A stretch of 64,000 nucleotides of DNA, from NCBI GenBank assembly GCA_017506865.1, contig JAFCMP010000223.1, forward strand, positions 1,426,001-1,490,000, written 5' to 3'. Shown here piece by piece: positions 32,083-42,000 of this stretch. The stretch comes from Tribonema minus (lineage: Eukaryota > Sar > Xanthophyceae > Tribonematales > Tribonemataceae). The position numbers and the translations under genes are program-made. The notes under the pieces were generated by a model. The model saw only the letters and a program-made list of their open reading frames with translations, ran no database searches and was not told the origin of the DNA. Numbering within the stretch: the stretch's first letter is position 1; every line of letters starts with the position of its first letter.

Positions 32083-32608
32083 GGTCACGTGATGTGCTCC
32101 GCAGTGCTAGTGAGACCCTGCAGCAACGGCAGAAGTACAGCAAAGCCGGCAGAATTGAGGTCCGTGAAAGTTGTCGCAAGATTTGATCAGAGGCAAGTTC
32201 ATGTTGGTGACCTTGAGAACACTCGACCCGCAACAAGCGAAAAGTGAGATGTATGTGCTAGTGATGCCGGGCGTTGCGCAACAGCTTGTGCTGTGAGTAC
32301 GCGCGCCAGGGCAGCTGCAGGCAAGCAGAACACAAGGAGAAAATTCTGGCGTAATCAAGTCTGTCACCTTGTGTCCTGGTGAAAGGCGGGACCGCTCCGT
32401 CGACGAAAGCCCTCGATGTGCCGTCTGTCAAACGCAGCAACCCCGACTCACGTGGGCTAGCTACGCCTTGTTACGACACGGGGACTTTGGTAGTGTGCCT
32501 TCGAGAAGAGCCTTCTTAACATTTCAACTTCAATCTGTAATTGAAGTGTTGTGAAGAAAGTGTCGAGAGAGAGACCTCTAGGCGTGACAGCAGAGACGCA
32601 GCGGCGGG

Positions 32609-32941
32609 ATGAAGGTCAGGAGCGCACTGCGACGAGTATGCAAGGACTGCTACTTCGTGCGACGCAAGGGCGTCCTGTACGTCTACTGCAAGCGGATGCC
32701 TAAGCACAAGCAGAGGCAGGGCTTCCACACCACCTGCCCTTGCTGCGCACCTGCGATAGTTCCGACTGGTGTCAGCAGTGGCAGCGCCTTGTGGCAGCAG
32801 CAGCAGGCGCCAGCTTCAGTGGTCTACGCAGGTTTCAATCAGCCTCTGGGAACGGGCTCGCTGGCGGCCGCTTGGCGCTTGCCAGCACAAGCAGAGGCGC
32901 AGCGATCACTGGCGCAAGGTGCGAGGGCTGCGATATCATGA
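32609..32941 (+). CDS. ribosomal protein bL36, organellar, with C-terminal extension
   Basis: The first 38 residues are a complete bL36 ([20 protein letters not shown]…MPKHKQRQG) with the zinc-ribbon set C11, C14, C27 and H33. bL36 sits in the large subunit of bacterial-type ribosomes. A nuclear copy is most likely mitochondrial. An in-frame TGA at 32585-32587 limits the start to 32609 unless an upstream exon is spliced in. There is no visible presequence. Most bL36 proteins stop after KHKQRQG, but here the frame stays open for 72 more residues ([16 protein letters not shown]…, Gln/Ala-rich). Either the protein is extended or an unrecognised intron supplies a nearby stop. Divergent from CHMP1. 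Confidence 0.75.
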   Translation: MKVRSALRRVCKDCYFVRRKGVLYVYCKRMPKHKQRQGFHTTCPCCAPAIVPTGVSSGSALWQQQQAPASVVYAGFNQPLGTGSLAAAWRLPAQAEAQRSLAQGARAAIS

Positions 32942-34126
32942 GTCTGTTGCATCTGCTCATTTTAAGAGGACACGGCTGTTTCTCACAGTGTGTTGTCAGG
33001 TATGTCACCCCCCCTCCTGTCGGCTGAGGCTTGCTGCCCTGATGAACGCAGTGCCTTCCTTTGCACACACTCACCTGCTTATAGCAGGAAATCTACGAAA
33101 GATGGTTGTGTATGGCTAATTTTTGCCGATAAGTAACCGGTGGTGCAGCTGCGATAGCGCTTGCCCCATCGCTGGTGCTCGCTGATACACAACCTCCCAA
33201 AGCCCTCTAGGTTGACAGTTTGAAGGTCGACATGCCGTTGCAGGCAATGCTCAGGTGCTTCGATGACCGAGGCACCATCCACTTGGAGCAGAGCTTGACT
33301 CGTATTTGCTGCCCAGACTCACATTCATTATAGTCTAGCCCCCAGTGCCTGTGAACAGCCTTGCCAGTGTTTTGCACACATGGAAGACATAGGCGCAGCA
33401 ATCTTGAACTGCTGATGCACAAAACATGGCATGGTACCCAGCACCATTTGCGACTTGCAGCAGCACCCATACATTGAACTAAAGACCAGTTAATATTCGC
33501 TTTGTGCACCAGACGGTCGTTTCTGTGCAGCTTCATGGCAAGGCTATCGCGCATTGTGGAATGTGTGCTGCGGCGCATGAGCTGTCACATCTTCGGGCTC
33601 TCTCTTTCCCAATCTTTACGTCCTACCAGCACAGCTGTGCACATCATCAATCCTGTTCAACAGTGCGCACCACGAGTGTCGCTTACTGAGCGAGAGACCC
33701 TGTCATCAGCACAGCATCTTGGACTCAAAGTCATCAACTCGACTCGTTGATTTTGACTCACTGCCTTGACCAGTCATCACTTATTGTTTGCTGTGCATCA
33801 TTGGCTTCGCATGTGTGCGAAACAGGTCTGCGCGACATCATCAATCGGCCCTTCGCAGCGTTCATGGCCTGGCGCACCTTCAGCACATAGCTACCTACCT
33901 TCATACTGCCACCAGTCACAGTGCATAATAGAAGTACGACAGAACGCGCCATTTATATGCCCTGTTGGGCGATCTTCGCGCGTTTGCTGCCCTGTTGTGC
34001 GGCGCCTGTGCGGCAATTGTCTCCTGCTCTCGCTGCATTCGTGCATCAACAGACATGCCGCTCTGGTGCTTCGTGTGATCTAAAGAGCCTGCCGCAGCTG
34101 CTGCCGCTGCTTTGACTTTGGCAACA

Positions 34127-34205
34127 TGGAAACGAATCAAACGATCGTAGAGCTCTACAGTACAAGGTGTGGTGAGCCGTCAAATTGAATGCCTTCCACA
34201 CGTTG
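34127..34205 (+). repeat. dispersed repeat B, partial copy
   Basis: GGAAACGAATCAAACGATCG…TAGAGCTCTAC…GGTGAGCCGTC…ATGCCTTCCAC matches copies at 62206-62312 (+) and 47605-47708 (-). Confidence 0.6.
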
Positions 34206-34365
34206 TGCGCTGCATTTATCGATGCTGTGTGCTGCATTTACGCACTTGGCAACATGTTCTGTGCTGCATTAACGGACGCTGTGCTCTGCATTTACAAATT
34301 TGGCAACAAGTTGTGCGCTGCATTTACGAATGGCTGTGTGCTGCATTTGCGCTGATGGCGCAGCG
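34202..34365. repeat. tandem repeat, about 55 bp with a 27-bp subunit
   Basis: Units start GTTGTGCGCTGCATTTA, GTTCTGTGCTGCATTAA and GTTGTGCGCTGCATTTACG, each containing a second GTGCTGCATTT or CTCTGCATTTA half-unit. The first two end in TTGGCAACA. Confidence 0.8.
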
Positions 34366-34604
34366 AGGCCGGGTGTGGGCAGGCTGGCAACATTCATCCG
34401 TGTTTGTCACCTGTGCGTGCACGCAAGCTCGCAACTGCATACCAATCTTGGGTTCTAAAGGACCCCCTTTGTTTACTCAATGTTGCAAGGACATCACGGA
34501 TCAACATGACCCGCACACAGCCGCTACTGTGCCGCGCTGCCCAGCCTCAGCCGCCAGCCTGCTGCGCACCGCTGTGTGGCACTTGTTCCGGTGCTGCTTG
34601 ACGG

Positions 34605-35189
34605 TCACCGCTGCAGTAAGCCATCAGCCGGCATCCACAGCACATAAGCAGCACTGCAGCTGCCGTGCTGGCAGCGCCGCTCAAACTCCTGCACTGCGGC
34701 GGCTGGGCGGCTGTCCTGCGGGCATGTGGCGGCCTTCGCGTCCACGCAGCGCGGCAGCGCCAGCAGGCCCAGCAGTACAGGGCGGACGACTGTCACCGAC
34801 GCGGGGACCATGTGCTCACGCTGGCAGCGGCACATAGCGCACCAGCCATGCGACCGCCGCGGCCCTCTTCTTCCGACTGAACGCTGCTGGACCCCCCGAC
34901 CGGCGCTGTTCCCGAGAGGTGAATGTTGAACAGTGCCAGTTGGAAACCGAATGCTCACGCGCGCGGCGCACGGCGCCGCGGCGCCGCACGCTGCCCGCCG
35001 CCATGCAGCCCGCGAGCCGCAGCCGCCAGAGGTGGAATGCAGTGGCACCCTGCAGCTGCCTGTACACAGTATTGGCGATGCCGAAAGCCGAACCCCATAT
35101 TTGGGCCAGCCTGGCCCAAGTATCTCGTGGGCCAGGTAGGCCACGTCATCCGCTGAGAACTGCGCTGCTGCCGCACCCCGAAGAGACAC
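34605..35189 (-). CDS. possible coding region, not resolved
   Basis: GC-rich like the exons of this window, with an open minus frame beginning near 35189 (AQFSADDVAYLAHEILGPGW). A second minus frame (LYRQLQGATAFHLWRLRLAG) overlaps it, suggesting a spliced gene with a frame change. Possible donors include CGCGCGC|GTGAGC near 34960. No family is recognised and the gene may be non-existent. Confidence 0.25.
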   Translation of the reverse strand: MSLRGAAAAQFSADDVAYLAHEILGPGWPKYGVRLSASPILCTGSCRVPLHSTSGGCGSRAAWRRAACGAAAPCAARVSIRFPTGTVQHSPLGNSAGRGVQQRSVGRRGPRRSHGWCAMCRCQREHMVPASVTVVRPVLLGLLALPRCVDAKAATCPQDSRPAAAVQEFERRCQHGSCSAAYVLWMPADGLLQR

Positions 35190-35537
35190 TCATTGTGCCC
35201 CAGCAAAGCGCCCCTGGTGGCGTACGACAGCTACTACACCAGCAGAGCGTTGGCGGATGGGGCGAGGCCTACAGAGCACGTTGGAGTCATCAGGTGATGC
35301 CTGGCAGTCGCTGCAGCTCTCCAGGTGCGGCGTCACGCGAAATGCACCTCTCACTGCGCCAACCGCACTACTGCTTGTCTGTGTGTTCACGTTGGACAAG
35401 TTGCTTGTGCACCATTGAGTGAAGCACACAGCACCAAGCAACGCATCAAGTTACGTACATTTATAAGATGCGCTTTGATTCTGCGTGAGCACATAACGTA
35501 TTCGCTTTTGCTGAATTCAGTTCCTGTTGTGGCGCCA

Positions 35538-36396
35538 CAGATCCTGAGATGGAACAGCTCCAGGAGCTGTCAGCGCCTTCGTTATAGACTGCTGCGGTCC
35601 ACAACGTGACAGACGCTGAGGTACGTGTCTGGGTCCTCTATTAAGGAGTGTATATACCTGTCTGTAATGCAATACTTGCCTTGATCTGTACAGCATCCCT
35701 GCCTGGTAGCTTTGCTGTTTTCTGCCTCGCCATTTTCAGGTCTGTGCTGACCTCAACAGCAGGCTGTTTGCAACCCGGCAGCATGCCATCGATGCGGTGC
35801 AGACGTACGCTGCCAGTGCTGGCTTCAAGGTATACTGCAAGAGCAAACAACGCAGCCCTCCTCCGTTCTGGATTATCTGCCATTGTTCTGGCAAACCACC
35901 TCGCAAGCGCTCAGAGACGCACCCAGAAGCGCAGCGTCGTGCAGTCGCAAGCACATGCATCAAGTGCGAGTGCAAGTGGCTTGTAAAGCTCAGACAACAG
36001 TCAGTGTCAAAGGAGCAGCACACAGCACCAGATGAGAACTCATGCCAGAATGCCAGCCACGAGCCACCATGGGTAATTTCCCAACTCACATCATTCCACG
36101 AGGGCCACACTCACGCGCTGAGTGCCATGACTGAACCGGTGGCGCCACCTGGTAATACAGGTCGCATCATCACCAGGGAAGACCTCACAGATGACATCAT
36201 CCAGAACGTCATGATGATTCACGACAGTCTGCTGAAGCACCTTGCCACTCATAGTTGGTGCGGCACTCCAGTTCCTGACGTTCTGGATGATGTCATCTGT
36301 GAGGTCTTCCCTGGTGATGATGCGACCTGTATTACCAGGTGGCGCCACCGGTTCAGTCATGGCACTCAGCGCGTGATTGTGGCCCTCGTAGAATGA
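35538..36396 (+). pseudogene. FAR1-like domain gene, left-arm copy with a nonsense change
   Basis: Exon 1 would begin ATGGAACAGCTCCAGGAGCT (near 35549) and end at GCTGAG|GTACGTG near 35620, but the codon that is CAG in the right arm is TAG here, stopping the frame after 12 codons. Exon 2 starts at 35740 after TTTTCAG and reads ADLNSRLFATRQHAIDAVQT then AASAGFKVYCKSKQRSPPPF, with a later Cys pair in KCECKW and a His pair in FHEGHTHAL. The order fits a FAR1 domain: Cys pair, Trp, HxH. The frame runs through the palindrome loop to a stop at 36396, so the last ~65 residues are antisense to the right-arm copy and probably not functional. Confidence 0.55.
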
Positions 36397-36934
36397 TGTG
36401 AGTTGGGAAATTACCCATGGTGGCTCATAGCTGGCATTCTGGCATGAGTTCTCATCTGGTGCTGTGTGCTGCTCCTTTGACACTGACTGTTGTCTGAGCT
36501 TTACAAGCCACTTGCACTCGCACTTGATGCATGTGCTTGCGACTGCACGACGCTGCGCTTCTGGGTGCGTCTCTGAGCGCTTGCGAGGTGGTTTGCCAGC
36601 ACAATGGCAGATAATCCAGAACGGAGGAGGGCTGCGTTGTTTGCTCTTGCAGTATACCTTGAAGCCAGCACTGGCAGCGTACGTCTGCACCGCATCGATG
36701 GCATGCTGCCGGGTTGCAAACAGCCTGCTGTTGAGGTCAGCACAGACCTGAAAATGGCGAGGCAGAAAACAGCAAAGCTATCAGGCAGGGATGCTGTACA
36801 GATCAAGGCAAGTATTGCATTACAGACAGGTATATACACTCCTTAATAGAGGAACCAGACACGTACCTCAGCGTCTGTCACGTTGTGGACCGCAGCAGTC
36901 TGTAACGAAGGCGCTGACAGCTCCTGGAGCTGTT
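36091..36934 (-). CDS. FAR1-like domain protein, right-arm copy
   Basis: Exon 1 encodes MEQLQELSAPSLQTAAVHNV and ends GCTGAG|GTACGTG (36934 to about 36865). Exon 2 starts near 36747 after TTTTCAG. The product continues with LNSRLFATRQHAIDAVQTYA, GFKVYCKSKQ, WIICHCAGKPPRKRSE, CIKCECKWLVKLRQ and WVISQLTSFYEGHNHALSAM. These fit the FAR1/MULE DNA-binding fold: YA…GF, then a CxC-containing zinc site ending in HNH. It retains the sense codon that is a stop in the left arm. It reads through the loop to 36091. Without a transposase core it would be at most a DNA-binding remnant. Confidence 0.55.
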
Positions 36935-37143
36935 CCATCTCAGGATCTGTGGCGCCACAACAGGAACTGAATTCAGCAAATTCGAATACGTTTTGTGCTC
37001 ACGCAGGATCAAAGCGCATCTTATAAATGTACGTAACTTGATGCGTTGCTTGGTGCTGTGTGCTTCACTCAATGCACAAGCAACTTGTCCAATGTGAACA
37101 CACAGACAAGCAGTAGTGCGGTTGGCGCAGTGAGAGGTGCATT

Positions 37144-39055
37144 ATGGGGTTCGTGCCGAAAGCATCAGCACCATGTAGACTCCAGGCTGAATTGGGTTGT
37201 GACATCATGTCCTGCAGCGTTGCCGAGCCGCGCGTCGCGATGGACACGGTATGATGAGCGTGCCGCGGAGCTCCATGCACGCACGCATCTCAAGCCACCA
37301 CAGCTCTTCAATCACGCGCCTCCCTGCGCGCCAGCTGCGCTGCCAGTCGCGCTCACTCGGGCGCTGCTTCGCGTGCGGCGTTGCGTCGCATGCACCTCAG
37401 TGCCACACCGCATCTTCCAGCTCTGGCAGCTCACGCGCATGCGGCGGCGGCGGCGCAGATCTCGGCATGACCACGCCTTCGGCGCAGCGCAGGCGCTTGA
37501 GGCAGTGCGTGGCGTCAGGCCCTGAGCACTGAGCACACGCGAAGATGCGGTCCTTGGCGTCTGCGAGCCACGTCCAACGCTCCAGCGTCTGAGTTAGCAT
37601 GCGTCGCTGTCCGTGACGGCAATGGTGATGGGGTCCCCCTCGGCAAAGGGGGCTCCGCGACGTAATAGCTTAAGTGTTTTGTAAGGGCTGTAAGAGGTGG
37701 AAAAGCAATTGGGGCATGCGGCAGACAGTGCAGTCACACAATTCAGAAGGCCCTAGGAACTAGGAGCAGCTCCTGCCTGCATTGGTCAGCGCCTTGGGCA
37801 TCACAACTTGGGAGGTGTAAGCTTCAGCCCGCCCACTACTAAATTGCGCAGCGTGAAGGTGCATGGAGCTTGCCAATTTCGAGGACAAGTATTTGAGTAC
37901 TTGTGTGGTGCCGCTGCAATGTGCTGTTTGTGAGCACTCTGACGTGATTCAAGTGTAGCACCGCACTTCTACATCGATGCACGTGGCAAAATGTTACAAG
38001 ATGCGGAGACTAAGCAAGGTAGCCTAGTTGCTTTTGAAGTGGTGTATGGTGGGGTGGCGCCAATGAGCATAAAACATGCGTGATACAGAACAAAGGGAAG
38101 GTTACCATCGCCTTGGCACCGGTGTAGGCTTTCCAGTGAGTGCCACTTAGCTCTAGTTGCAACAAAACTTGAGTTTTTGGTGGGGCTGAAGCTCTAGACG
38201 TGCAGTAAGAATAGGTGCGCTCTCCCCTTGTTGCACTCTCTACATGGCTGTATTGGCCGCATAATGAGATGTTCAATAATGATTGACATACGAAGGCGAA
38301 GGGAAGCAGGTGGCAACCGCAACTGTGCCTGCGCGTCCCAGCGCACCAGCTGCATCAAGTTAGCGTATACGCCATGGTCGTTGGCAGAAGCAGGCATGCC
38401 TCTAGATCCAACTTCAGGCAAACTTACATTGCGCTGTACAAGCCAAACCAGGTTTGCTCAAAACGCAGAACGTTTTAGAGGCACAGCACAAAGAAAAACA
38501 TGCCTGAGGCACTAAGATCTTTCAAGAAGGGAACAACACACACCAGGATGTACATTCAAAAAGAGGGAGGCTGCGTGGGCTGGGAATCCGCATATACTAC
38601 TCATGTGGCATGCCCAGCCACACACCAATCTATGAACGGGTTGAAAGCGTAAGCTGCTCTGCACCTCACTCTAGCTGCTGCTGTAAGTTGTAATGTACAG
38701 ACACAAATGGTGGCGGCCGGCGGTGGCAACCCGCATGTGTGGAAACCTTTTAGGCGGATAGCAGAAGGCACAAAAGCAGCTTCATATGGGTGCTGCGCGC
38801 TGCTGCTGCTGCAGTACCTCAGGGGGCGCTCAAAGGGGGGCAATTCTCAGCAGAAGTAGCACTCTCTCACTCTTTCGCCCCTACCAGGCCCCCGCAGTCA
38901 GCGCGGGGGCGCGGAAACCCAGCCCACACTTCACTGCAACTTCAACAGAGCACCTACGCGCGCGCCTGCTGCCCGAGCCCTCGCCGCTCATGTAACGCTG
39001 ACGCAGCAGTGCTCCTCGTTGCGCATGCTGAGCACTGATGCAGATTTTGTGTAGT
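37144..39055. other. no confident gene
   Basis: A GC-rich patch at 37250-37600 has a short minus frame (37600-37397) with ERWTWLADAKDRIFACAQCS and further Cys residues. This could be one exon of an unknown gene, but nothing joins it. A hairpin GGGGTCCCCCTCGGCAAAGG…GGGCTCC lies near 37630. The rest to 39055 shows nothing supportable. Confidence 0.35.
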
Positions 39056-42000
39056 TTACAGCCGCTTGAGGCTCTCTACGGGGTTGGAGAACGGCCGGTC
39101 GGGGGGGGCGGTGGCGGCGCCGCGGATGAGCGACCCTATCGTCCCAAAGAGCAGCTTGATGTCCTCCACCGGGTTGTTGCCCTGGACCTTCTTGTACAGG
39201 TACGAGTCAAAGGTAACCTTCTGAACGTACTCGGAGTCGCACATCTCCACGAAGGCCTCACGCGCGCCGTTGTTGGAGTAGAAGACGCGCTGCAGGAGGT
39301 CCAGCACGATGTACGTGGGCTTGTAGGCCTTGTCGTACTTGGCAATGTACGTGTCCTTGATCTGGGACTCGGTGGGGAGCGCGCCGTTGTTGGCCTGAGA
39401 GAGAGACACAATTGACAGTTTCGCATTCAGCCGTCAGAAACAGGTTAATTGTAGGCTTTGTCGTACTTGGCAATGTAGGTGTCCTTGATCTGGGACTCGG
39501 TGGGGAGCGCGCCGTTGTTCGCCTGTGCAGGTGATGCAATCGACGGTTTCGCAAACAGAAGTCAGACACAGGTTGATGTGTGTGTGTGTATGATTCTCTT
39601 CACGCAGCGCTCGCGGTGAAGCATGGATTCTCGCGTCATGGGCTCGGTATTGCAAGTGCACAATAGCACCGCTGTGAGGTGCGAGGGGGTCCAGACAGAC
39701 TTGTGTTGTTGCCTTGCTGTACCATTAAATTAGTAAGGTTGTGGCAGCAGGTCATGTGCACTCTTGCGCTTCAAGCAACAGAAAGAACCATTGAGCATTG
39801 AGAACTTGTACCAGGTGCTACAAGTCTGATGCCGGGCACAGTGTACCGACGCTTGCGCTGTTACGGCACAACAACACCAGACTCAAACTCAGTGCGCGAC
39901 TCGATCTCAGTGCGCGATTCAATCTCAGTGCGCCTCGTTGCTGGTGCATGTCGCCTGCAGTACCACATGCTTCTAGGAGCATCAAACTCTATGATCGCAA
40001 CAGTCTCTTTTGCCTGCTTCACTTCTTTGACTGTACCCGTTGTTTCCAAGTACTGTGCCTATTGTCAAGTACAGGTACGTGAGGTTCAGTCTCATGTCCA
40101 CATCATGTCAGACAGCAATTGACAGTCAGGAGCGTCACCTTCATGAGCGCTCAAATCTGATCCGCGGCCACGCGCCCCCTCTCATTCTGCAAACTGAATA
40201 CCCTCACCTAGCATCTGGAAATGCACCACACCCAAGGTCTACGCCGCACGTGTGCCTCTTTGCGCCCACGGAGGTTGGGTCACGACGCATTTGAAGTAGG
40301 AGCGTCACCTCAATCACCTCCACCACCACGCGCCCGCTGGTGACGCCCTCTTTGCACCCAAGCAGGGCCTGTGCACATGTGCTACTTTCGCACCATACAC
40401 CACAGGTCAAGCAGCAGATCTGCCATCGCGACATAGCACTTGAAGTAGGAGCGTCACCTTCATGAGCGCCACCATCTCCTCCGCCGCCATGCCCCCGCTG
40501 GTAACGCACTCAGTACACCCAAGGCCCACGCGCATGTACTTCTTTTGCACCCATAAAGCTCAAGCAGAACTGTCACAGTGACACAGTTGAAGTAGATCAC
40601 GACACAGTTGAAGTAGGAGCGTCACCTTCATGAGCGCCACGATCTCCTCCGCCGCCATGCGCCCGCTCTTGGCGGCAAAGTAGATGCCCTCGCCGGAGCA
40701 CTTGGTCACGTAGCCCGCCGCATCGCCCACCAGAACCATGCGCCCAACTACGCGGCGCGGCCGGTAGTGCTCCGGGATGGGGTGCGCCTCAATCTTGATG
40801 ATCTTGCCGCCCTCAATCTTGGCGCCGGCGCGCGCGCGCATGGCCTTCTGGTACTCCTGGATCGCCGGCCGGTTGATCACGGTGCCTGCGGAAGCGGTGG
40901 ATGCAAGCGCGTGTCTGACGAAGGCGAGGGTTGCGGGACAAAACAAGAATCCCGATGCCTGCCAAAGCGGTAGATGCGGAGGCAGCGGTTCAGCGGCTGT
41001 GTGGCGCGCGTCTGATGCAGGCGAAGGATGCAGACAGACGGAACGCGAGTCGCACCTCCGTTGCTCCGTTGCCGGCCAGCTGTCGGAGACCGCACTGCGA
41101 CATCAGGTCGCTGCAATGAGCGTCACCTTAACTTCAACTTTTCCAGCTCGGCCACGAACAGTCGTACGACTGGGGGAGCACACCCAGTCGTAGGACGTGC
41201 CTGAAGCCCATCTCGATGGACGCCGCCCTGCCATGGGCATCTCGCCATGTATGAGCACCGCCACCACTAGAACCCATCGCGCGCGCACAGTGACATGCCT
41301 GAAGCTTAGCTTAATGAAAACTCGCTATATGACACTTCAACTTCGACGTCAAGCTCACTCGCCCGTGCCCAGTATCACGTTGTCGCAGCCCCCCGGAGTA
41401 ACACTCTCCTGCAGCGCAGCCACCTTTTTGTTTATTGAAGCAATACACGGCAAGTGCGCAAAGCTGATTTTAAACACATGAAAATCACCCCAGCTGCAAC
41501 ACATTCAGTCCCCATGCCTGCCTGAATCTTGTCAGAGGGTGTGCCGTGAGCAACTTCAAGTTGAGCAACTCTTAGTTGAATGACTCACCCGTGCCCACAG
41601 CGACGTGGTCGTACTTGGGGAAGACCCAGCCGTAGAAGTCAGGTGACACGTCGTCACCGACGCCTTCTCCGCAAGCTCCTCATACACCTAACCCTAACCC
41701 TAAGCCGTAGATGAGTAACTTCAAGATGAACAACATCAAGTTGAGGTTGACTCACCCGTGCCCACAGCGACGTGGTCGTACTTGGGGAAGACCCAGCCGT
41801 AGAAGTCAGGCGACACGTCGTCACCGACGTACATCTCTGCCAGCTCCTCGTACACCTTCATCTGCTCGTCGTTCACGCGGATGCGCTCCTGGAACGCAAT
41901 CGCGTAGTTGTACTCGCCAGCATCCATGGCCTTGGCCACCCTGCAAATGAATGCGTGCATGTGTTGTTATGTTATTATGCGTACGCAAGTTGTTATAAAT

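Larger units (their letters stand above)
32942..34604. other. no supported gene
   Basis: Open frames are short and lack motifs. Contains the tandem repeat at 34202-34365 and part of dispersed repeat B at 34127-34205. Confidence 0.4.
35341..37143. mobile_element. 1.8-kb near-perfect palindrome, MULE-like long-TIR element
   Basis: Left arm 35341-36211 (871 bp) and right arm 36276-37143 (868 bp) are reverse complements with only scattered differences, around a 64-nt loop. Both ends read AATGCACCTCTCACTGCGCC inward. Each arm contains the 5' part of a small gene whose product has a FAR1-like zinc-chelating DNA-binding domain, the N-terminal domain of many Mutator-like (MULE) transposases. No MULE catalytic domain is present. 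High arm identity implies a recent inverted duplication or gene conversion. I found no direct target duplication at the ends. Confidence 0.85.

Noticed and set aside
32440..32490. CCTTGTTACGACAC resembles the conserved 3' end of small-subunit rRNA (reverse complement)
   Set aside because: Only about 12 bases match and the surrounding sequence does not continue the rRNA, so chance or a tiny fragment is more likely than an rRNA gene.
35087..35100. GAACCCCATA shared between left flank (35091) and right flank (reverse complement near 37145) of the palindrome, as if the arms extended further
   Set aside because: The match is about 10 bases with ~240 unmatched bases between it and the left arm. 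It is too short to support an extended element or target duplication.
39440..39545. An additional CHLP exon
   Set aside because: It repeats the start of exon 7 and would duplicate the same residues. The six-to-seven exon join closes without it.
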